The notes under the pieces are model-generated. The model was not told the origin of the DNA and made no database searches. It worked only from the letters and a program-made list of their open reading frames with translations. 11,691 bases of DNA from JBAVQS01 sp049694275 (GTDB lineage: Bacteria; Chloroflexota; Anaerolineae; UBA4142; SHND01): contig JBAVQS010000142.1 of the NCBI GenBank assembly GCA_049694275.1, positions 1 to 11,691 of the forward strand, in the 5' to 3' direction. Shown here in pieces: positions 7,070 to 11,691 of this stretch; position 1 is the first letter of the stretch; every line of letters begins with the position of its first letter. A program made the position numbers and the translations under genes.

Positions 7070-8887
7070 TTACTGAGTCAAGCCCCATTCCCAGGTGTTC
7101 CAGTAAATGTGCCCGATATAGGAAGGCTTGATGCCAGTCACATTATTGGAGGCGGCCCACACCTTGAGACGAGCATAAAGCGGGATAAAGTAGACGTTAT
7201 CGTACTGAATCTTTTCCGCCTGGTAGAACAACTGCTTGCGCTTGGCGGTATCGGCTGTGGTCGCTTCCTGTTTGAACAGGGTTTCCAAAGCCTTGTCGCA
7301 GATGTGATACCAGTTGCCGCCGGACGGATTGTCCTTGGTCGGAATGCCATCGCACAAAAAGTTGTCGCCGGGATCGGGATCGGGATAGAACCCGGTGGTG
7401 TACCCCGCCATCTGGAACTGGCCGGTCGACATCGGGCCGCTCTCGGCAAAACTGCCAAAGAACGTCGTCGAGGGCAAGTTCTGCGTGGTCATCTCAATGC
7501 CCGCTTTCTTGAGCATGGAGGTGACGAGCACCTGCTGATCGGCGCGCAACTTGTTGCCACTGGTGGTCATGTACGAGAAGGAGAGGCGGGTGCTCTTGCC
7601 ATTGATATCCTTGGCATAGATCCCGTCGCTGCCCTTTTTCCAACCATCCGCTTCGAGGATGGAACCGGCCTGCTTGGTGTCGAACGGATACGGTTTCAAG
7701 CTGGGATCGGCATAGTCCGAGTTCGGCCAGAGTGTGGCCGGAACGGTGGTCAAGCCGTTCAAAAGGGTCTTGACAATCGTGTCGCGGTCGATGGCTGTGA
7801 TGACCGCCTTGCGCACCTGCACGTCCTGGAAGAACGCGGGGCCAAGCTTGGGATCGAGGTTAAAGAGCAGATGCTCAAATTCCTGACCCGGCTTGGAGAT
7901 CAACTTGACTTTGGGCGCCAACCCCTGAACGGTGGGGATGTCGGATTCGGCCAAGTCTTCGACGATGTTAATGTCGCCGGTCTGGACGGCGGCGAAACCG
8001 GCTTCGCTGGACGGAACAATCTTGATGGTGATGCCGTCAAGGTTGGGCTTGCCGCGCCAATAGTTCGGGTTGGCTTTCATGGTGATGTGATCGCCCGAGA
8101 CGTTTTCGGTGATCATGTAGGGGCCCGCGCCGACCGGTTTCAGCAGGAACGGATCTTTGTCGAGGGTCGGCTTGTCCTTGAGCAGATGCGCGGGCAGGAG
8201 GCCCATGCCACCGTTCGAGGAGAGGCCCAACGAGGCCATCCACGGCGAATAAACATCACTATAGTGAATGACCGCAGTCAGTGGATCCGGCGTATCTACC
8301 GAAGTGATATAGGCGCCGCCGCCTGATTTATCAAAGCCGTTGCGGCTCGCGACAGAGTTCTTTGGGTTCTGGTAAACACTAATGGTGAACTTGATGTCAT
8401 CTGAGGTCAGAGGCTGGCCATCCTGCCATTTCAAGCCATCGCGAAGCTTGATGGTGATGGTCTTGCCATCCGCCGAAACGCCGCCATTGTCTGCGGTCGG
8501 GAGTTGCGCGGCAAGTTCGGGATAAGCCACTTCTTGGTCATTCCAATTCCAAAGACCCGTGCAGCAGATCTCATCCGCATAGATCGAAAAACTCATGCTG
8601 GTATAAGCAGGCACGAGCGCATCCGGCTCTTCAAAAAAGGCGAGCGTCACAGTGCCACCCTGCACCGCTTGCGGCGCCGCGGGCTTGGTGGGGGCGGCCG
8701 TAGGAGCCGCGGTTGCGGCGACCACGACCGTCTGGGGGACTGCAACGGTTTGCGGTACGGCCACCGTCTGGGGAACGACGACGGTTTGAATAACCGGGGT
8801 TCCCGGAGCTGCCGGGGTGTTGCAAGCGACGGCAAACAGGGCAATGAGTGCCAGGGCAATCAACACCCAGAGGCGTCTAACTAACAT
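7070..8887 (-). CDS. Family 5 ABC transporter solute-binding lipoprotein (DppA/OppA type)
   Basis: A 605-residue extracytoplasmic receptor that captures substrate for the two permeases encoded downstream. The signal peptide MLVRRLWVLIALALIALF ends in a lipobox AVAC with the lipidated Cys at 22. Residues 23-76 are a low-complexity tether: a Val-x-Val-Pro-Gln-Thr hexapeptide in tandem (about 34-56), then Ala/Pro/Thr. The binding domain begins near GGTVTLAF (77-84). Family 5 signatures are LRDGLKWQDGQPLTSDDI (148-165), KPVGAGPY (250-257), and NPNYWRGKPNLDGITI (273-288). Length fits the family plus tether. The ATG at 8887 has an ideal AGGAGG 8 nt upstream. It is the first gene of the operon. Family 5 proteins bind peptides, nickel chelates, sugars or other organics, so the ligand is open. 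Confidence 0.95.
   Translation of the reverse strand: MLVRRLWVLIALALIALFAVACNTPAAPGTPVIQTVVVPQTVAVPQTVAVPQTVVVAATAAPTAAPTKPAAPQAVQGGTVTLAFFEEPDALVPAYTSMSFSIYADEICCTGLWNWNDQEVAYPELAAQLPTADNGGVSADGKTITIKLRDGLKWQDGQPLTSDDIKFTISVYQNPKNSVASRNGFDKSGGGAYITSVDTPDPLTAVIHYSDVYSPWMASLGLSSNGGMGLLPAHLLKDKPTLDKDPFLLKPVGAGPYMITENVSGDHITMKANPNYWRGKPNLDGITIKIVPSSEAGFAAVQTGDINIVEDLAESDIPTVQGLAPKVKLISKPGQEFEHLLFNLDPKLGPAFFQDVQVRKAVITAIDRDTIVKTLLNGLTTVPATLWPNSDYADPSLKPYPFDTKQAGSILEADGWKKGSDGIYAKDINGKSTRLSFSYMTTSGNKLRADQQVLVTSMLKKAGIEMTTQNLPSTTFFGSFAESGPMSTGQFQMAGYTTGFYPDPDPGDNFLCDGIPTKDNPSGGNWYHICDKALETLFKQEATTADTAKRKQLFYQAEKIQYDNVYFIPLYARLKVWAASNNVTGIKPSYIGHIYWNTWEWGLTQ
8726..8797 (-). repeat. 18-nt tandem repeat coding the lipoprotein tether
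   Basis: Four consecutive 18-nt units (8726-8743, 8744-8761, 8762-8779, 8780-8797) encode successive copies of the hexapeptide Val-Val/Ala-Val-Pro-Gln-Thr. Units 1 and 3 resemble each other (14 of 18 bases), while units 2 and 4 share another version at their start, so a 36-nt block may have been duplicated. Such tethers space the binding domain from the membrane. Confidence 0.75.
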
Positions 8888-8895
8888 GTTCTTTT

Positions 8896-8904
8896 CCTCC
8901 TCCT
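8896..8904 (-). promoter_or_regulatory. Ribosome binding site of the solute-binding protein gene
   Basis: Overlapping AGGAGGA motifs on the minus strand lie 8 nt before the ATG at 8887. This is a near-perfect Shine-Dalgarno and fixes the start codon. Confidence 0.85.
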
Positions 8905-9009
8905 ACTCACTAGGTCGAACAGATCTGATTTGACAGGCAAAGCTAAGAGGCAAAGACCAGATAATTGCAGCGCACCTCCTTTCGAGGACAGACGGAGCAT
9001 AGGGCTTGA
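8905..9009 (-). other. Untranslated leader of the ABC transporter operon
   Basis: About 120 nt separate the predicted transcription start (near 9009) from the first ATG. The leader holds a small stem with a CGAA loop (8977-8988) and a second full Shine-Dalgarno, AAAGGAGGT (8974-8982), that has no ATG or convincing GTG/TTG start at the right distance. I recognise no known riboswitch class in it. It may be a plain leader, a decoy ribosome site, or serve a leader peptide with a rare start codon. Confidence 0.4.
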
Positions 9010-9015
9010 TTTGCA

Positions 9016-9045
9016 ATTATAGGGGAGACTGAGGCGATTTGTCAA
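9016..9045 (-). promoter_or_regulatory. Strong sigma-70-like promoter of the ABC transporter operon
   Basis: On the minus strand a consensus TTGACA (9040-9045) and consensus TATAAT (9016-9021) are separated by 18 nt. It lies about 130 nt upstream of the solute-binding protein start and diverges from the tRNA promoter, with 40 nt between the two -35 boxes. No clear operator palindrome is seen, so strong basal expression is expected. Confidence 0.85.
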
Positions 9046-9085
9046 TGGGCTTGCTTGCCAGCTTTTTGATGCGCCGTTGCAGACA

Positions 9086-9114
9086 TTGACCAGATTGGGA
9101 ATTTGCGTTATCAT
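9086..9114 (+). promoter_or_regulatory. Promoter of the tRNA-Arg gene
   Basis: TTGACC (9086-9091) and TATCAT (9109-9114) are spaced by 17 nt, about 48 nt upstream of the tRNA. Both boxes match the sigma-70 consensus at most positions. It is back to back with the operon promoter. Confidence 0.7.
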
Positions 9115-9161
9115 GGAACGCGATCACAGTCATTGTGAACGATCCTGCCATCCAAAAATCT

Positions 9162-9233
9162 GCCCTCGTAGCTCAAAGGATAGAGCACCAGTCTTCGGAA
9201 CTGGGTGTGGGGGTTCGATTCCCTCCGAGGGCG
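9162..9233 (+). tRNA. tRNA-Arg (anticodon TCG)
   Basis: A complete cloverleaf folds by eye. The acceptor stem GCCCTCG (9162-9168) pairs perfectly with CGAGGGC (9226-9232). The D arm is GCTC/GAGC (9171-9174, 9183-9186) with GGA in its loop, consistent with the arginine identity base A20. The anticodon stem CCAGT/ACTGG encloses CTTCGGA, giving anticodon TCG (9195-9197), which reads CGA and, if modified, other CGN codons. The T arm has a TTCGATT loop. The discriminator is G, and CCA is not encoded. A terminator follows directly. Confidence 0.95.
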
Positions 9234-9239
9234 TTAGCC

Positions 9240-9267
9240 ATAGGCTCCAGTTGGAGCCTATTTTTTT
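9240..9267 (+). terminator. Intrinsic terminator of the tRNA-Arg gene
   Basis: A perfect 9-bp stem (9240-9248 with 9253-9261) with a 4-nt loop is followed by seven T (9261-9267). It ends only 3 nt before the first possible start codon of the permease gene at 9271. Confidence 0.88.
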
Positions 9268-9270
9268 AGC

Positions 9271-10095
9271 ATGACACAGAAACCTCAAGCGAACGCAATG
9301 CCGCCGAAACAGCACGGAATCAAGGTTCCGGGCATTGTGATTGAGACAGCGGCAGTCATCGTGACCGTCACGGTGGTGCTATCGGCATGGGAGGTCATCG
9401 CCGAGGCCAAAAAGGTGCCGGCATTTTTCCTGCCCAGGCCGTCCGTGATCGGCGCGCGGCTCGTCGAGGCGCTGCAGGCCGGCACGCTAACGCGGGACCT
9501 GATGATCACATGGAGCGAGGCGCTGGTGGCATTTGCGATTGCCTTTGTCTTTGCCTCACTCGTCGGCTATGGGCTGGCAAAATCACCATTGCTCGAAAAG
9601 ATCGTCTCGCCTTACCTGATCGCCTCTCAATCGCTACCCATCTTTGCAATTGCCCCGTTTGTGCTCATCTGGCTGGGGAACGGATTTCCCGCGAATGCGT
9701 TAATGGGCGCGCTCGTCGCTTTTTTCCCTATGCTGATCAATACGATTGTTAGCATTCGGAGCGTGAGCCCCGAGCAGCGCGAACTAATGCAGTCGTATGC
9801 GGCGACGCCGCTGCAGATTTTTCTCAAGTTGGAACTTCCCGCAGCGCTCCCGGTCATTTTTGGCGGGGCCCGCGTCGGGATTACCCTCTCAGTCATTGGT
9901 GTGCTCGTCGTCGAACTGTTCTGGGCAGATCGCGGGCTGGGCTATCTCTTGAACTTTGCCGAGCGCAATTTTGACACGCCCCTCCTCTTTGCCGGTATCT
10001 TGACGCTGCTGGTTATGAACCTGACGATGTATCTGGCCCTGGCATTGTTACAACGTGTGGTGTTGCCGTGGAAGTACCTGAGAACGAGCGCATAA
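9271..10095 (+). CDS. ribX: ThiX/SsuC-type ABC permease, probable riboflavin transporter subunit RibX
   Basis: A 274-residue inner-membrane permease of the SsuC/TauC/ThiX class. A first helix (about 22-43) is followed by FLPRPSVI (53-60), the usual entry to the permease domain, then helices near 84-102, 117-137, 143-163, 196-216 and 238-261. The EAA loop ELMQSYAATPLQIFLKLELP (171-190) is intact, so it should engage an ATPase not encoded here. The riboflavin assignment rests on its neighbour: a THI5-like binding protein under an FMN riboswitch, matching the RibXY pair known from Chloroflexus-type genomes. Thiamine-precursor or other aromatic substrates remain possible. The start could be the ATG at 9271 or that at 9298; neither has a good Shine-Dalgarno, the only GGAG being inside the tRNA terminator stem. 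Confidence 0.82.
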   Translation: MTQKPQANAMPPKQHGIKVPGIVIETAAVIVTVTVVLSAWEVIAEAKKVPAFFLPRPSVIGARLVEALQAGTLTRDLMITWSEALVAFAIAFVFASLVGYGLAKSPLLEKIVSPYLIASQSLPIFAIAPFVLIWLGNGFPANALMGALVAFFPMLINTIVSIRSVSPEQRELMQSYAATPLQIFLKLELPAALPVIFGGARVGITLSVIGVLVVELFWADRGLGYLLNFAERNFDTPLLFAGILTLLVMNLTMYLALALLQRVVLPWKYLRTSA

Positions 10096-10114
10096 TGCAT
10101 CTCGCGACGCGAAC

Positions 10115-10135
10115 GATGGATACCAGCCATCTTCT
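10115..10135 (+). terminator. Weak hairpin after the RibX-like gene
   Basis: GATGG (10115-10119) and CCATC (10127-10131) form a 5-bp stem with a 7-nt loop, followed by TTCTT. This may end some permease transcripts before the next promoter, but the T-run is interrupted and the stem is short. Confidence 0.3.
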
Positions 10136-10162
10136 TGACGGCAAACCGATTTGGGCTAGAAT
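10135..10162 (+). promoter_or_regulatory. Promoter of the FMN riboswitch / ribY unit
   Basis: TTGACG (10135-10140) and TAGAAT (10157-10162) are spaced by 16 nt. The predicted transcription start, about 10169, falls immediately before the first strand of the FMN aptamer. That fit supports both calls and makes ribY a transcription unit separate from the upstream permease gene. Confidence 0.72.
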
Positions 10163-10170
10163 AATATCAG

Positions 10171-10288
10171 CAACCTTCGGGGCAGGGTGAAATTCCCGAT
10201 CGGCGGTCAAGCCCGCGAGCCTCGCCATAGCGAGGCATGAGCCGGTGTGATTCCGGCGCCGACGGTATAGTCCGGATGAAAGAGGGTT
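10171..10288 (+). ncRNA. FMN riboswitch (RFN element)
   Basis: The conserved RFN core is present in order: CTTCGGGGCAGGGTGAAATT (10175-10194), CGGCGGT then AAGCCCGCGAGC (10201-10220), a variable stem of 7 bp (GCCTCGC, 10219-10225, with GCGAGGC, 10230-10236), CCGGTGTGATTCCGG (10242-10256), and GCCGACGGTATAGTCCGGATG (10258-10278) followed by AAAGA. Terminal stem P1 is short: AACC (10172-10175) with GGTT (10285-10288). The element binds flavin mononucleotide and usually turns off riboflavin synthesis or uptake genes when FMN is plentiful. Here it precedes two terminators and the ribY gene, so control by premature termination is expected. Confidence 0.96.
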
Positions 10289-10291
10289 CGT

Positions 10292-10340
10292 GCGTCGCGC
10301 CGCGGTAACAAATCAAACCGTTGTGCGGCGGCTGTGACGC
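10292..10340 (+). other. Linker hairpin between FMN aptamer and terminators
   Basis: GCGTC (10292-10296) pairs with GACGC (10336-10340). Inside it GCCGC (10299-10303) pairs with GCGGC (10325-10329), and the loop may close further through GGT/ACC. It is independent of the terminator stems, so it could act as a spacer or bring the distant terminator arms near the aptamer. Confidence 0.45.
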
Positions 10341-10353
10341 GTTGGCTCGCATG

Positions 10354-10387
10354 CCCCGAACGTATACGATACGTTCGGGGTTGTTTT
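10354..10387 (+). terminator. First riboswitch terminator
   Basis: A perfect 12-bp stem (10354-10365 with 10369-10380) with a 3-nt loop is followed by TTGTTTTT. Its 5' arm begins CCCCGAA and its 3' arm ends TTCGGGG, the same seven bases as the first conserved strand of the aptamer (10176-10182). It lies in the expression platform of the FMN riboswitch. Confidence 0.85.
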
Positions 10388-10407
10388 TGGCGAGCGGCCG
10401 CGCTTTG

Positions 10408-10432
10408 CCCCGAAGAATCTCTTCGGGGTTTT
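10408..10432 (+). terminator. Second riboswitch terminator, just upstream of ribY
   Basis: A 9-bp stem (10408-10416 with 10420-10428) with a 3-nt loop is followed by TTTTCTGTTT. Its arms again are CCCCGAA and TTCGGGG. It ends about 10 nt before the ribosome site of ribY (AGGAGG, 10439-10444), so it could stop transcription or hinder ribosome access. Confidence 0.75.
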
Positions 10433-10449
10433 CTGTTTAGGAGGAACGT

Positions 10450-11433
10450 ATGAAACGCATGCTCATAACGATACTATTCGCGCTCGGGCTGGTTGCCTGT
10501 GCACAGAACCAAGGGCCAAGCAGCCCAACGGCGGCGAACAAGTTGACCGAGGTCACGTTGGCAATGGGATATATCCCGACGATCCAACATGCCCCCTTTT
10601 ATAATGCCGACAAAAAGGGATACTTTACCCAGGAGGGATTAAAGGTCAATTTCCAGTGGGGATTGGAAGTGGATGGAGTCAAGCTGGTCGGCGCCGGTCA
10701 GATTCCATTCGCACTGGTAAGCGGCGACCAGATCATCCAGGCCCGCGCACAGGGCATTCCGATCGTCTATGTGGCAAACTGGTACAATGCCTTTCCCATC
10801 GAGGTGGTCTCGCTCAAGGACAAACACATCACCACGCCCACGGACCTGGTCGGGAAAAAGGTGGGCGTGCCTTGCCTGTGCGGCGCGAGTTATACCGCGT
10901 GGCGCGCGCTGCTCTACAGCCAAAAGATCGACCCGGCGAGCGTTAACGTACAAAACATCGGCTTTACGCAAGTGCCGGCGCTGACCCAGGGGACAGTCGA
11001 CGCGGTCGTCGTCTATGCCAACAACGAGCCGGTGCAGCTCAAAGCGACGGGGCAGCAGATTGACGAGATCAAGGTGTGGGATTATGCGCAACTGGTCGGG
11101 AATGGCCTGGCGACCAATGAAGAGACCATCCAAAAGAATCCGGACCTGGTCCGACGCTTTGTCCGCGCCATGCTCAAGGGAATTGCCGACTCGGTTAATA
11201 ATCCCGATGAAGCGCTCAAGATTTCAGAAGCCGCCTATCCCGATATTGGCGGCGCGAACGAAAAGACGAGCGCCGCGGTGCTCCAGGCCTCTATCCAATT
11301 ATGGAAAACTCCCAACCCCGGCGCGACACGGCTAGAAGATTGGCAGGCCATGGCGAAATTTATGCGCGCTGCCGACTTTATCCAGCAGGATGTGGATGCG
11401 AGTAAGGCCTTCACGAATGATTTCGTGAAATAG
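10450..11433 (+). CDS. ribY: NMT1/THI5-like solute-binding lipoprotein, probable riboflavin-binding protein RibY
   Basis: A 327-residue extracytoplasmic receptor. The signal peptide MKRMLITILFALG ends in lipobox LVAC with the lipidated Cys at 17. The mature domain starts near LTEVTLAMGYIPTIQHAPFY (32-51), the usual opening of THI5/ThiY-like proteins, then NADKKGYFTQEGLKV (52-66). It continues through VGAGQIPFALVSGDQIIQAR (80-99) and TPTDLVGKKVGVPCLCGASY (129-148). These relatives bind pyrimidines, taurine, sulfonates or riboflavin. The FMN riboswitch directly upstream makes riboflavin or a flavin precursor the best candidate, and the RibX-like permease is the likely partner. The start has an ideal AGGAGG 5 nt upstream. 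Expression should fall when FMN is abundant. Two Cys at 142 and 144 near the expected ligand loop are notable. A terminator follows. Confidence 0.88.
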   Translation: MKRMLITILFALGLVACAQNQGPSSPTAANKLTEVTLAMGYIPTIQHAPFYNADKKGYFTQEGLKVNFQWGLEVDGVKLVGAGQIPFALVSGDQIIQARAQGIPIVYVANWYNAFPIEVVSLKDKHITTPTDLVGKKVGVPCLCGASYTAWRALLYSQKIDPASVNVQNIGFTQVPALTQGTVDAVVVYANNEPVQLKATGQQIDEIKVWDYAQLVGNGLATNEETIQKNPDLVRRFVRAMLKGIADSVNNPDEALKISEAAYPDIGGANEKTSAAVLQASIQLWKTPNPGATRLEDWQAMAKFMRAADFIQQDVDASKAFTNDFVK

Positions 11434-11451
11434 CCCGGCGAGTAGGAGTCG

Positions 11452-11468
11452 GGGTAGCGGGGCTACCC
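11452..11468 (+). other. Small hairpin downstream of ribY
   Basis: GGGTAGC (11452-11458) pairs perfectly with GCTACCC (11462-11468) around a 3-nt loop. It lies between the ribY stop and the main terminator and lacks a T-run; it may protect the mRNA end. Confidence 0.4.
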
Positions 11469-11477
11469 GCTAGACGC

Positions 11478-11510
11478 AATGTGCCAGGAGCCATTACCTG
11501 GCGCATTTTT
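11478..11510 (+). terminator. Intrinsic terminator of ribY
   Basis: An 11-bp stem (11478-11488 with 11497-11507, one G-T pair) with an 8-nt loop is followed by a T-run at 11506-11510. It lies 45 nt after the ribY stop codon and closes this transcription unit. Confidence 0.85.
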
Positions 11511-11576
11511 GTATCGAGGAGGGCAGGAAAATGCGGGAAGATAAAGAAATCTTAACTTGGAATTATTGCTTAGAGC

Positions 11577-11691
11577 GAATTCCATATCGGTTGATGGGTG
11601 CGCAGGGGCAATCCCTCGTGGTTGCCCGCACTGGACGGGGCAGGCACGAGGCACAGCCCCTACAACGAGGCCGTAAATGGAATTGGAATTC
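11577..11691. repeat. Palindromic intergenic repeat element (MITE-like), possibly cut by the window edge
   Basis: The stretch starts with GAATTCCAT (11577-11585) and ends with ATGGAATT (11677-11684) and a further GGAATTC (11685-11691), so its ends are inverted repeats. Inside are two inverted copies of one unit: GGGGC-AAT-CCCTCGTGG-TTGCCC (11605-11627) and, on the minus strand, GGGGC-TGT-GCCTCGTGC-CTGCCC (11660-11638). Each copy can also fold on itself. No open reading frame is credible. Short palindromes of the GTAGGGGC...GCCCCTAC type are scattered between genes in many environmental bacteria. Between 11511 and 11576 I see nothing recognisable. Confidence 0.55.

Noticed and set aside
7109..8326. 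405-codon plus-strand open frame
   Set aside because: It is entirely antisense to the solute-binding lipoprotein, which has clear family signatures; the translated product is Gly/Arg/Asp-rich with no domain and no ribosome site.
8726..8797. Short regularly spaced repeats as a possible CRISPR remnant
   Set aside because: The units are contiguous, have no spacers and are in frame inside a lipoprotein tether.
8881..9114. 77-codon minus-strand open frame overlapping the operon leader and promoter
   Set aside because: It spans the consensus promoter, so it could not be translated whole from that promoter, and its product has no recognisable features.
9162..9270. tRNA 3' end as an attachment site of an integrated element
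   Set aside because: No integrase gene, no second copy of the tRNA 3' end in the window, and the neighbouring genes look like ordinary metabolism.
11511..11691. Small coding gene after the ribY terminator
   Set aside because: An ATG at 11531 follows a GGAGGG-like stretch, but its frame is very short and no domain is seen; the region is dominated by inverted repeats.

Overview
The window looks like a chromosomal stretch from a free-living bacterium, most probably a member of the Chloroflexota. The reasons are: two extracytoplasmic lipoprotein solute-binding proteins, one with the Val/Pro/Gln/Thr and Pro/Thr/Ala-rich tether common in that phylum; a RibX/RibY-type riboflavin transporter linked to an FMN riboswitch, an arrangement known from Chloroflexus relatives; and GC-rich coding DNA with Shine-Dalgarno sites and ordinary sigma-70-like promoters. 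This assignment is inference, since no marker gene for phylogeny is present.

Left part (1-1773, minus strand): two family 2 glycosyltransferases, 5 nt apart, the second running off the window edge. They probably build a surface polysaccharide or glycolipid. They lie just downstream of a double hairpin terminator that closes the large operon.

Centre (1806-9045, minus strand): a single apparent operon read from a strong promoter (TTGACA-18-TATAAT, 9016-9045). Its order is: family 5 peptide/nickel-type solute-binding lipoprotein, DppB-like permease, DppC-like permease, creatininase-fold amidohydrolase, a four-helix membrane protein of unknown function, and an AMP-forming acyl-CoA ligase. No ATPase gene is present. 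The order suggests import of an amide- or lactam-containing compound, hydrolysis to a carboxylic acid, and CoA activation. The pathway is a hypothesis; the individual families are clear.

Right part (9086-11511, plus strand): divergently from the operon lies a tRNA-Arg(TCG) with its own promoter and terminator. A ThiX/SsuC-type permease (RibX-like) starts only 3 nt after that terminator's T-run. Then comes a separate transcription unit: promoter (TTGACG-16-TAGAAT), a complete FMN (RFN) riboswitch, two tandem terminators, and a RibY-like NMT1/THI5-family lipoprotein, closed by a strong terminator. The riboswitch therefore appears to control the binding protein but not the permease. The 5' arms of both terminators are complementary to the conserved first strand of the aptamer, which suggests a direct switching mechanism.

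Right edge (11577-11691): a non-coding, roughly 115-bp imperfect inverted-repeat element with GAATTCCA ends and two inverted copies of a GGGGC...CCTCGTG...TGCCC unit. It resembles the short palindromic intergenic repeats scattered in many environmental bacterial genomes.
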